DNA of 64,000 bases from Glandiceps talaboti (Eukaryota > Hemichordata > Enteropneusta > Spengelidae): positions 5,953,994 to 6,017,993 of the forward strand of contig NC_135552.1 in assembly GCF_964340395.1 (NCBI RefSeq), read 5' to 3'. The notes beneath the pieces are model-generated. The model made no database searches, was not told where the DNA came from, and saw only the letters and a list, made by a program, of their open reading frames with translations. Positions 48,131-59,773 of the stretch are shown here, in pieces. Within the stretch, counting starts at the first letter, position 1. Each line of letters begins with the position of its first letter. The translations under genes were made by a program, and so were the position numbers.

Positions 48131-50370
48131 TATAAAATGAACTAAGCCACGACCCAAAAGACTACCTTGGCCTCCCTTTGCTTTGTTATTTGAAATGAGT
48201 GCGGAGTGGACTAGCTACGCAGCAATGAAGGACTCACAACAACAGATAAAGTGGGACACAACATTTAAATATGGTGACAATGAACACCTTTCGAAAAACG
48301 TTCACACTATAGTATGTATGAATAGTTAACAGAAATAACAACCCTGCATTTCACCTAAATGCCTTGAGTATGAATCATAGTGTGACTGAGATAACGATCC
48401 TCGTAACCGAATTTGGGAGATGTCTTGTCCAAACGCATGAACTCGCTTTGACTGTGGATTTTTGAAGTTCGTAGCGTAATCGTCAGTGAGTGATATTACC
48501 AATGTGACCTCGGTGGTTATAATTGTTCATCAATATGTTCTGACTATGCTAATGCAAATTGCAAATTTCACAAATTGCGACTACCTCTCACTATGAAATG
48601 AACTAAGCACCGGTACCGACACAAAAAATTCGTAATTTGGAAGAATGAATATTACTGACGAATGCAGTAATGAAGAACTCACTACAACTAGGCCATGTAC
48701 TGATAACGTGGGACACAACATTGAAAGATATAGTAATAGTGAACACACAGTGTTGGAAAAGCTGTCACACTTTACTACATGGAATAGAGAACACTTCTAC
48801 GCCACTGCAACATTATGAAATAAAAAGGCAATCTTTACGGTTGAAATAAAAAGCATTGAATCGAATCAAGAAACAATGTGATGCATTAAAGAAAATATAT
48901 GTGTACTGCAGACTGCAATTACCTTGAGGCATACAAAGAATCTCAAAGCGAATAAAGGAGGCCGTCATTAAACATGAGAGTTCGATGAGAGCTCTGATAA
49001 CCAAAGCCAAAGTGACCCCCCAGTAACGACCTCATTTTCGACAATGACCCCTTCACACACACACCACTGTATATTTTAACATAGCATTTTATAGGTCGCA
49101 CTGTGAGATGTTATTATCACACCATATGAATATAATGGAATATTGCTATTTATTACTAGACCACTAAACACATTACTTTTGGTAAAAGTTAGTTTTCTTT
49201 GTACATGTTTATCTAGAATCTATGGAACATGTAATATCGTCAGGGTATCTCAGTACACAGCCTAAAGCCATGGGAGACTATCATTACTTGCAGTTAATAC
49301 AACTTTTTCTATTAAAATTATTTTTTTACAAATGTTAACCAGAAAGCAACATAAATTAATTTCTGATAATGATATTGCTACCTATGGTATATATACCTGT
49401 TTGTGTTATTATACACTGCTGCAGAAAAAAACATGGTACGGATGGTTTGGTACGGAAGGTACAACATACTTACCATTTCGGTAATAGAGAGTCAAATCCA
49501 AAGATTCGTATTGCTCATTGCCACTGACAGGGATAAATACTAATTGCGATCATTAGACTAAACACTAATTGCTACCTAAGTGCAAATGTATAATTTATTT
49601 TTTTTAGTTAAATAGATATGCATTTGCAGAGATGTGTAACTGCTGATAATCCAGTCCAGTAAGAATTTAATACAGCGCCCTCAAGTCTCTGGTTTTGTTC
49701 ATTCGTAATGTAAACAATGTTGTCAATAACAATAGAAGCCGTTTTGATCAATTGTTCAGCTTCGCGACATCTTCACCCCCCAAATGTAGGTATATATTTA
49801 TTATTGACTTTATTGATACTAGCGATCATTGAGCATTATCACTATGGTTACTGATTACCAAGATTAGTTTTCAAATGATGAATCAGATATTTCAATGCAC
49901 AGGAAATCTACAGTATGTGGGAACCACTTGTCACTTGTTTCTCATCTTATTACACATATAACAAGTTGCATTTCATTTTCTACGTTCGAAAGCAACAAAA
50001 ATTTGAGATATTGTTATTTTCTGAAAGCAAAATCAACCTCGTGATCATTTTCAAAAGCAAAGAAACTTTGCCTGACTGGATTGAAAGTTGTCGTTCGTTT
50101 TCTTAAATCTAACAGATTATATCTCGAGATCATATTTTAGCCCATCCAAAACAAAATATAGACACATTTAATTTCGAGATATCATTTCCGTTTAAAAACT
50201 AAATAAAATAAAACAAAGCAAAATATAACATTCTCAAACCATTTACGTGTATATTTAGGATTTCTAAAATACTACATTACACCCACGCGATACTTGTTAC
50301 ATTTTAATAGCTTATTAAAATTTGGAGGTGTACAGTGTTCGTAAAGCAATTTCCAAACTTTCGCCTAATA
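48131..50370. other. 5' flank of unit B, no gene
   Basis: Homologous to the flanks of A, C and D. It contains the degenerate upstream exon 1 copy (about 48330-48600) and the alternative-first-exon candidate at 48923-49010. Confidence 0.5.
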
Positions 50371-50798
50371 GTTTGTAGGTGTAATGTTACGTGAATTGAC
50401 ACAATTGCTAAATGTCTACGATAATATAGTAAACACACAGACTTCCACCCATCAAATACATCTCTTCCTTACGGAAGGAAAACCAAGCCAGCAAAGTCAG
50501 AAAACATATGCCTGAACATGGAAGTATAAGGGAAGCCTCCATGGTCTCAGTACGGCTCGGACCAAATTAGTTTGCCAAAATTACGGGGAGAACTTAATTA
50601 CGGAGAAAAATTGTTGTAGTGAGTAGTATTAAGAATAAGTCATACTACTGCACCATGAATTGAGTAGTGACTGACATTAAAGATACTAATCTATCCTGTC
50701 TCAAAGATTGATACGTTCGTTTCCCATGTTATCAATCGTTTGTTTATTCAAAATGTTCAATGATAATGTCAAGTGTACGATTGTCATCCAGCAGGACA

Positions 50799-53700
50799 TC
50801 AATCTTCTCCGTACTCTAATTTTGGACTAAACTCTGGTTGCTTCAATAATTTCCCACAAATATCCATATGTCGCTTGGTAAGATCTAGATGAAAGGAAAA
50901 AGAAGTGAATAGCAGTTATTATAAGTTAAATGTCTTATAAGTATGCCCAAGGACAGAGGGGGTTCAGGCCAGGTTTCTTCGATACATTACTGATACAGCA
51001 TACTGCAGCCCAGTTATACATTAAGACAAGATTATGCAGTACATTATACCGTGCACAAGCCAGGTATAACAAACAGTGCGGTATAATTACTCTGGGCGTT
51101 CCATGTCACGACAACGCTGTTGTATTCGAAATACGTCAAAATGTTCAAAATAGCAATTACTTTCCTCGATTTTTTTTTCATATTCTGGCTATGATGTAAT
51201 TGCATCATTCCCAATATTTTCGTCATTCAGTAGGAAAATATTCATGACCTAAGGGTTGTCACTACTCGTCTACCGATTCGTAGTGACAGGGCCCCTTAGG
51301 TCACTCATAATTTCCTTGGCTGAACGGAGAAAAATATTGGGGAATAATATTTAAGTGTAAAGTCTCAACCACACTGTCCATTTTATAGCGTATGCAAATT
51401 CAATAGTCTTATTTAGCACAACTCAGCCATCTGGTAGGTTAATATGCGAATGCCTACTGATTTACAAACGACTGGTAGTCTAATTATAACATAATAATTT
51501 ACTTTTTACCAAGTAAAACACAAACTAAACACTCACTAATTTATATACATAGAAAATAAGTTTGGCTAGGGTCAAACGTGGCAAGGTTTACATGCTTTGC
51601 TAAATATGTCACCACTTTGTGACTCAATTTGTAAAATTGACCCCTCCCCTCCGAGTCCCATTCATTACTGGGACAAGCCATTTGCCAAGCAAGTTGACTT
51701 GTTATCAAAGAGTACCAATATTTACACATGTGATGATGGGCTCTTACATAACACAAGTAAACAGCTGTAAAACCTCTATTCGGCCGTCTGCATGGACTGC
51801 AATTGAGGCAAACCTTATCTCCGTCTTATATCAGTTGTTATCAATTTATTAGGCTATTATAAGTAACGCTACAAACAGCTTTAGAGATGCAAACAACTTT
51901 TATGACACCCGTTTTCGCCAGGCAAACCCGCGGGTTTGTTGCACTTGGACCGCTAATGGTTTGTGAATGTCATGTTCATCTGTTCCTCCCCCCATCTATA
52001 ACTACTGAAGGTTCATGGGTTAAGACTACGGACATTGAAAAAACAGAGTTATGTGATTGTTAAAAGGGGTAAGATATGAACAGCTAAACACTTTTATAAA
52101 GTTGGGTTCATGTATAAGTAAATGCACAATGTGTGTACATACATTTATGGAGACAGACATGGACATTTTTATTACCTGTGTATGTACTGCCTGTGATGGT
52201 CACAAAACCGAGAATTGTACCCCCTTCTCCAACTGATGTTATTTCCTCACCAGGCTTATACACTGGAATAACTTCTCCAATTTCCGCTGCTTTCTCACAA
52301 TCAAATAGGTCTTCTGCTTTGCCTGTGGCAAGTGTGGTAATTAAACCACACATGCCATCAAGACCACTTGAAACGGGCGGTTTTGGTTCAACACACCTGT
52401 TAATGTTTAGCAAGGTTGCACACTGGTCGGCATTTTCAACACAGCTACGATTTAGAGGTGATGTAGATGAAATCATCCGGGGGTTGACCTCCAACACCTT
52501 GATATCACCGTTGGGCAACAGAAAGAATTCTATATTGAAAAACTGTTTGTCAAAACCCTTAGCAATGGCTTTTCTAACTGTGGCGTCGTACAATGCCCAC
52601 AGTCTTTCTGCAAGATAGGGATTCGTCTCCGAACGTAGAAGTACTTCGCCTTTCATGGACAAAGGGTGACTTTTCTAGAACGTAATTTCAAGCAGGACGA
52701 AGTGATAGACCTTTCCATTGAAGACGCATCCTTCTGCACATAACACTTTTTTATCCATGACATGTTCCTCTAAGATGAGGCAGTTCTTTACAAGGTACGG
52801 GTACATTTCTGAGTTGGCATATTTATCCATGAATGACTTGGTAAAACCATGCATACTATGACTTTGACTCTGAGACCATGTTGTTAAGTAGTTCTGTATG
52901 TCACTTACTGACGAGACACGTTTTACTCCAAATGATGCAGTATCAGTGCATGGCTTCAGAAATCCTTTACCTCCCATTGCAGCTAGAGCTTCTTTTAACT
53001 TGTTTTCATCTGCTTCGTCAACATCTATGATGGTGTGATTTAGCGTCGCTTCCTTCGGGTCAAGATACATACGTGTGTAGTACTTGTGGAATGACAGTAA
53101 TACGGACTCCAACGAGGGTCCTCTGATGTGGAGAAACATTTCCGCTAAGGTAGCATGTACCAAGGCACCAATATCATCCATACTTATAACTTGTTGTATT
53201 CCATTACTGCGTATAACCTCGGCACACCGCTCGATGTATTGGAGCAGATCCAGTTCTTTGTCCCATTTAACTTTATAAAAATCAAACTCTTCTTTGGTAC
53301 CATTTGGGATAGCATCGATTCTGGAACCAATGCAACGGTCCTTAAATTCACAGCACACAACCAATACGGCTGATATGTTCGATTTGGCTTTGTCGTTGCC
53401 TTCTTTGGTGTGTGAATCCATCATTTCTGTATACAAAATTCAAAACAAATATGAGAAAACAATGTAGCATCAGCTGCACATTAGTATGTGACCAGGCTAT
53501 GGTAGCAAACTAAGATAGTAAAAAATATCAATGACACAGTACGTAATCATTAAGCACCTACATACCACAGCTTCTTTTAAGAAAACCATTTTGTTAAAAC
53601 AATTCTCGCCTCAGAAATAGCAACCCTGCAACTCACCTAAATGACATATATATGACCCATGGGTGTGAACGAGCTAATGATCCTCGTAACCTAGTTTGGG

Positions 53701-53893
53701 AGAAGCTCTATTGCAAACTCATCAACTCACCTTGACTGTCTTTAGTCTTAAGAGAAGACGTTTTGAGGTTCGCAGTGTAATCGTCGATGAGTGATATCAC
53801 CAATGCGATCTCAGTGGCTATAATGTATCGGTCAATATGTTCTGGCAATATAGTGCTTCGGTTATATGCATCACAATTGCGACTACCTCTCAT
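50799..53893 (-). pseudogene. ATP-grasp copy C, one nonsense codon
   Basis: All three exons are in place (53893-53731, 53426-52176, 50884-50799) with the same splice sites and phases as copy A. A single TGG to TAG change at 52677-52675 replaces the Trp equivalent to residue 305 of copy A, before the Mg-ligand strand (NIEFF, LEVNPR). The product would lose the catalytic half. Other differences from A are few, for example Asn to Ile just after LEVNPRM and Glu to Gly near the end of exon 3. The damage is therefore recent, and only this site needs checking to decide whether it is a fixed pseudogene or an allele or assembly error. Confidence 0.85.
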
Positions 53894-54158
53894 TATAAAA
53901 TGAACTAAGCCACGACCCAAAAGATAACCTTGGCCTCATTTTGCTTTGTTATTTGAAACGAGGGCGGGGTGGACTAGCTACGCAGCAATGAAGGACTCAC
54001 AACAACAGGTAAAGCGGGACACAACATTTAAATATGGTGACAATGAACACCTTTCGAAAAACGTTCACACTATAGTATGTATGAATATTTAACAGAAATA
54101 ACAACCCTGTATTTCACCTAAATGCCTTGAGAATGAACCATAGTGTGACTGAGATAAC

Positions 54159-55941
54159 TCATTTTATTTTCACCAAAAAGAATGACAGAACTTAGACTGG
54201 GAAAATGTACATGACAAAAAATATAATTTAGTATTGCATGGTCACCCTCCCTGGTGAGGGCCATGGAAATAGTTCAGTGGAACTAGTCTTAATCCAATGG
54301 CCCAGACACACAACATATAAACTACAAAACAGAAAATAAAAATAAAACAAAAACATCTGAAAACAAGTTTTCTGTAAGCAATATACACACTAAGTTACAT
54401 ACAAAACAAACAAGCCCTTAGGTCTTAGATACGATGTGATTTCTTAGTTCTTCTTTGAATGATTTTCTTGAATTTATACATTTGAGGGATGGCGGTAATG
54501 AGTTCCAGTGCTTAGTTATGGCATATTGGAAGTTGTGTTGAGTAATTCTTAAACGGGTTAGTGGTATACGGAAATTACCCTGATATGCTTGACGTGTTGA
54601 ATATGTTGTTACGGGATACTGGAAGTATGTCTCTATATCGTGGGGGTAGTGGTTATTCATCAGGTCAAAAGCAAATATACAGGAGTAGAATTCACATAGT
54701 TGAAAGATGTTAAGAATGTCAAGTTTTCGGAATAGTGGTGCGGAGTGAGCATGGAAGTCAGAGAAAGTTATAAGACGAACGAGTTTCTTTTGAAGACGGA
54801 AAAGTGGATGCAGAATAGTTAAGTAAGTGTTGCCCCAGATTTCTATGCAATATGTTAAGTGCGGTAAAATGAATGTGTTGTAAATGGTAATTAGTATTGA
54901 CTTGGGAACAAAATGTCTAATTTTTGAAATGATTCCGATCTTTGGGGTTACAACTTTTAGTATGTTGTTAATATGACAATTCCAAGAAAGTGAAGAATCA
55001 ATATTTACACCAAGATAACTAGTTGAGGAAACTCGCTCTATTTGTGTGTTATTGACAGAGATACTACCTTGCAATGTTATTTGACGTTGAGGCGTACTTA
55101 TTAGCATGAAATTAGTTTTCTCTTCATTTACTGTAAGTTTGTTAGCCAAACACCAAGTAACTACCTTACTGAATTCTGCATTGATAATGTCAAGATTTAT
55201 GGCATTCATGTGAGTTGATCTGAATAAATTTGTGTCATCTGCGAATAACCTAAATTGAAAGTAGTCTGTAGAATTGCTTATGTCATTTATGTAAAGAAGG
55301 AAAAGAGTAGGACCGAGGATAGATCCTTGAGGCACTCCGCATTTAATTTGTTGGGAATTCGATGAAACATTATGAATAGTTACAGTTTGAGGACGTTTGT
55401 TGAGATAGCTTCGAAACCATTTTAAAGGGTGACCTCTGACCCCGTACATTTCTAATTTGCGTAATAGAATATCATGGTCTATAGTGTCAAAGGCTTTTTT
55501 AAGATCTATGAAGACGCCAATGGTAGTATTGCCGCTATTCAGACTTTCTGTTATTTCCTTAATGATGTTGACAAGAGCCAGTTTGGTGCTGTACTTTTTT
55601 CTAAAGCCATATTGAGTGGCAGAGAGTATGTCATACTTTTCAAGAAAGGAGATAATCTGTTTGTTTACAATAGTTTCAAAAATTTTGCTGAATATTGAAA
55701 GGACAGATATCGGCCTGTAGTTTCCTACGTTGAATCGGGACCCTTTTTTGTACAGTGGGGTGACTTTTGCGTTTTTGAGTGCCTCAGGGAACATACCATC
55801 GGAAAAAGAGAGATTGATTATATGGGAAAGAGGTTGAGATATGTGATCTACAGCGTGTTTGACCAACAATGGATGAATGAAGTCATAACCAGCGGATTTG
55901 TTTGTATCTAAAGATAATAGTTCTTCGGCAACATCCTCAGC
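54159..55941 (-). mobile_element. LINE (CR1/Jockey-like), 5'-truncated, upstream of copy C
   Basis: A 1,783 bp insertion flanked by AAC (54156-54158 and 55942-55944). The empty site GAGATAACGATCCTCG is present in units A, B and D. Orientation is minus, with a 3' end of GTGAAAATAAAATGA and no poly(A) tail. It split the degenerate second copy of the exon 1 region, not an active exon. Confidence 0.9.
54418..55869 (-). CDS. Reverse transcriptase fragment of the LINE in unit C
   Basis: A 483-codon open frame beginning after the RT N-terminus. It has NYRPISVLSIFSKIFE, FIDLKKAFDTIDHD, CGVPQGSILGPTLFLLYIND and the catalytic FADD, then the thumb and a C-terminal domain ending in FKEELRNHI. Endonuclease and ORF1 are absent, so the copy is dead on arrival, but it has no internal stops and must be young. 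It is a different family from the YADD-type LINE at 9131-12003. Confidence 0.9.
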   Translation of the reverse strand: MLVKHAVDHISQPLSHIINLSFSDGMFPEALKNAKVTPLYKKGSRFNVGNYRPISVLSIFSKIFETIVNKQIISFLEKYDILSATQYGFRKKYSTKLALVNIIKEITESLNSGNTTIGVFIDLKKAFDTIDHDILLRKLEMYGVRGHPLKWFRSYLNKRPQTVTIHNVSSNSQQIKCGVPQGSILGPTLFLLYINDISNSTDYFQFRLFADDTNLFRSTHMNAINLDIINAEFSKVVTWCLANKLTVNEEKTNFMLISTPQRQITLQGSISVNNTQIERVSSTSYLGVNIDSSLSWNCHINNILKVVTPKIGIISKIRHFVPKSILITIYNTFILPHLTYCIEIWGNTYLTILHPLFRLQKKLVRLITFSDFHAHSAPLFRKLDILNIFQLCEFYSCIFAFDLMNNHYPHDIETYFQYPVTTYSTRQAYQGNFRIPLTRLRITQHNFQYAITKHWNSLPPSLKCINSRKSFKEELRNHIVSKT

Positions 55942-55999
55942 AACGATCCTCGTAACCGAAATTGGGAGAAGTCTTGTCCAAACGCATGAACTCGCTTTG

Positions 56000-56919
56000 A
56001 CTGTGGATTTTTGAAGTTCGTAGCGTAATCGTCAGTGAGTGATATTACCAATGTGACCTCGGTGGTTATAATTGTTCATCAATATGTTCTGACTATGCTA
56101 ATGCAAATTGCAAATTTCACAAATTGCGACTACCTCTCACTATGAAATGAAGTAAGCACCGGTACCGACACAAAAAATTCGTAATTTGGAAGAATGAATA
56201 TTACTGACGAATGCGGAGCGGGCTATACAGTAATGAAGAACTCACTACAACTAGGCCATGTACTGATAACGTGGGACACAACATTGAAAGATATAGTGAT
56301 AGTGAACACACAGTGTTGGAAAAGCTGTCACACTTTACTACATGAAATAGAGAACACTTCTACGCCACTGCAATATTATGAAATAAAAAGGCAATCTTTA
56401 CGGTTGAAATAAAAAGCATTGAATCGAATCAAGAAACAATGTGATGCATTAAAGAAAATATATGTGTACTGCAGACTGCAATTACCTTGAGGCATACAAA
56501 GAATCTCAAAGCGAATAAAGGAGGCCGTCATTAATCATGAGAGTTCGATGAGAGCTCTGATAACCAAAGCCAAAGTGACCCCCCAGTAACGACCTCATTT
56601 TCGACAATGACCCCTTCACACACACCACTGTATATTTTAACATAGCATTTTATAGGTCGCACTGTGAGATGTTATTATCACACCATATGAATATAATGGA
56701 ATTTTGCTATTTATTACTAGACCACTAAAGACATTACTTTTGGTAAAATTTAGTTTTCTTTGTACATGTTTATCTAGAATCTATGGAACATGTAATATCG
56801 TCAGGGTATCTCAGTATACAGCCTAAAGCCATGGGAGACTATCATTACTTGCAGTTAATACAACTTTTTCTATTAAAATTATTTTTTACAAATGTTAACC
56901 AGAAACCAACATAAATTAA
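56000..56919. other. 5' flank of unit C, no gene
   Basis: Homologous to the flanks of the other units. It contains the damaged version of the alternative-first-exon frame near 56500-56590. Confidence 0.45.
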
Positions 56920-58006
56920 GTTCACAATAGACTACGTTTATTGGCATTTTATGCTGGTACGAGGCTGTTGCGTTGGACGAGGCTGCCGCATGGTTAGCAG
57001 CCATTGTTGTTTTCAAAAAAAAAAAAAAAAAAAAAAAATGGTTAGACATGAGCATCCCTGTCAATGTAACATTCTGGTGTGCATGCATTGTAGCTTTTGT
57101 GACATTTGCCAGAAAATCAACCCTGTTAAACAAATCTGTTAAAGTTCGTGATCCAAGTAAATCACTATGTAGGAAGGATGTTGCCTTTAAACCAGAGGGC
57201 GCTATCCTTACCCTTAGACACACTAAGACAATTCAGTTTGGTCAAAGGATCTTGCAAATCCCCATTACAAGCATTCCTAACTCACCACTTTGCCCAGTTG
57301 AGGCCTTACATTCCATGTTTTCTCATACACAGTCGGCCAAGCCTGACGACCAACTACTGTATTCATGTAAGCAACCACCGGACAAAAACAGGTGCTCCAG
57401 TGCCTATCACATGACAAATTTGTAAAATTACTCAAAATTGTGTTGAAGTCAGCGGGCTATGACACAACAAAATATTCCGGTGACTCTTTTCGCAGAGAGG
57501 GTGCCTCTTTTGCATTCAGTATTGGCATCCCCCCTTTGTTAATCAAACAACAAGGAGACTGGAAATCCAATGCGTTTGAGAGGTATATTCACTTTAAAGA
57601 TGAAACAAAACAGAAAATGGTCAAGGCAATTAATGGCAGTAGCCATGAACATTTAGGTTGGTGTGGCTAGTAGACTATTGCATGTAAGTGTTAGTCTTGT
57701 GTTGGGGGTTTGGCAGAGTTGTGTTGTCAATAAAGATTGAGCTTTTACCCCCAACACTGTTTTGTATGTTCTGTAGTTTGTTAGCATAAAGTTTACAATA
57801 GACTACGTTTATTGGCATTTTATGCTGGTACGAGGCTGTTGCGTTGGACGAGGCTGCCGCATGGTTAGCAGCCATTGTTGTTTTCAAGCACATTTGCTTG
57901 CCAGTGTAAAATAATTTTTTTTCTGCCTTTGCAGAGTTGTGTTGTCAATAAAGATTGACCTTATACCCCCAACACTGTTTTGTATGTTCTGTAGTTTGTT
58001 AGCATA
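56920..58006 (+). mobile_element. Crypton-like element, tandem dimer of full and deleted copies
   Basis: Two elements with the same ends sit head to tail: 56920-57788 (869 bp, with recombinase sequence) and 57791-58006 (216 bp, internally deleted). Each starts GTT(C/T)ACAATAGACTACG and ends TTTGTTAGCATA. AA stands before, between and after them. Units A and B show the empty site ATAAATTAATTTCTG. A tyrosine recombinase in the first copy and minimal target duplication fit the Crypton class, which integrates by site-specific recombination, so a copy can land beside an existing copy. Confidence 0.8.
57039..57670 (+). pseudogene. Tyrosine recombinase (Crypton-like), truncated and frameshifted
   Basis: The first part (57039 to about 57385) includes FVTFARKSTLL, where Arg fits the first catalytic Arg of the phage-integrase fold, and CPVEAL before the domain's second half. 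After a one-base frameshift near 57385, a second frame runs to 57670 with KSAGYDTTKYSGDSFRREGA, GDWKS and the presumed nucleophile Tyr in FERYI. The usual H-x-x-R box reads D-x-x-R: SGDSFRR where related proteins have SGHSFRR. The N-terminal DNA-binding part is replaced by a poly(A)-derived Lys run at the element end. The protein is inactive as it stands. Confidence 0.75.
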
Positions 58007-58529
58007 AATTTCTGATAATGATATTGCTACCTATGGTATATATACATGTTTGTGTTATTATACACTGCTGCAGAAAAACATGGAACGGATGGTTTGGTAC
58101 GGAAGGTACAACTTGCTTACCACTGCCATTTCGGTAATAGAGAGACCAATCCAAAGATTCGTGTTGCTCATTGCCACTGACAGGGATAAATACTAATTGC
58201 GATCATTAGACTAAACACTAATTGCTACCTAAGTGCACATGTATAATTTATTGTTTTAGTTAAATAGATATGCATTTGCAGAGAGGTGTAACTGCTGATA
58301 ATCCAGTCCAGTAAGAATTTAATACAGCGCCCTCTAGTCTCTGGTTTTGTTCATTCGTAATGTAAACAATGTTGTCAATAACGATAGAAGCCGTTTTGAT
58401 CAGTTGTTCAGCTTCGCGACATCTTCACCCCAAATGTTGGTATATATTTATTATTGACTTTATTGATACTAGCGATCGTTGAACATTATCACTATGGTTA
58501 CTGATTACCAAGACTAGTTTTCAAATGAT

Positions 58530-58835
58530 ACAACGGATTTCACAACTGTTAATTGTAGTAAGTAGAATCCGTGTGTTACTCCCATAGTAAATGCACATTT
58601 CTTGAATGTATTTTAACAAACTGGGAAACAGTGTTGAGTATGCCGACTTCACGAATTCCAGGAAAAATAAAGTATTATTACGATTGTCTACTTTGTGTAC
58701 GCGAGTGTGCAAGCCTAGTTACGTGACTTGTCAGCCACGCCGCCCCAAGCTGTCACTTCTAAAGTGGCGTGATCGCAGGGCCTAAAAGAGGGTGATTGTC
58801 ACGTCATTCATCAATCGATAAACTAAGGAGAGTTT
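58530..58835. mobile_element. 306 bp insertion of unknown class in unit C
   Basis: It is absent from units A and B, which read TCAAATGATGAATCAG here. It is flanked by a GAT duplication (58527-58529 and 58836-58838). No inverted ends or coding capacity were seen. It includes a CG-rich block near 58735-58765 (CAGCCACGCCGCCCC), which might be a tRNA-like or promoter-like head of a SINE, but this is not established. Confidence 0.7.
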
Positions 58836-59773
58836 GATGAATCAGATATTTCAATGCACAGGAAATCTACAGTATGTGGGAACCACTTGTCAATTGTTTC
58901 TCATCTTATTACACATATAACAAGTTGCATTTCATTTTCTACGTTCGAAAGCAACAAAAATTTGAGATATTGTTATTTTCTGAAAGCAAAATCTACCTCG
59001 TGATCATTTTCAAAAGCAAAGAAACTTTGCCTGACTGGAATGAAAGTTGTCGTTCGTTTTCTTAAATCTAACAGATTATATCTCGAGATCATATTTTAGC
59101 CCATCCAAAACAAAATATAGACACATTTAATTTCGAGATATCATTTCCGTTTAAAAACTAAATAAAATAAAACAAAGCAAAATATAACAGTCTCAAACCA
59201 TTTACGTGTATATTTAGGATTTCTAAAATACTACATTACACCCACGCGATACTTGTTACATTTTAATAGCTTATTAAAATTTGGAGGTGTACAGTGTTCG
59301 TAAAACAATTTCCAAACTTTCGCCTAATAGTTTGTAGGTGTAATGTTACGTGAATTGACACAATTGCTAAATGTCTACGATAATATAGTAAACACACAGA
59401 CTTCCACCCACCAAATACATCTCTTCCTTACGGAAGGAAAACCAAGCCAGCAAAGTCAGAAAACATATGCCTGAACATGGAAGCATAAGGGAAGCCTCCA
59501 TGGTCTCAAAAATGAAATGCAAGAGTACGGCTCGGACCAAATTAGTTTGCCAAAATTACGAGGGGAACTTAATTACGGAGAAAAATTGTTGTGGTGAGTA
59601 GTATTAAGAATAAGTCACACTACTGCACCACGAATTGAATAGTGACTGACATTAAAGATACTAATCTAACCTGTCTCAAAGATTGATACGTTCGTTTCCC
59701 ATGTTATCAATCGTTTATTTATTCAAAATGTTCAATGATAATGTCAAGTGTACGATTGTCATCCAGCAGGATA

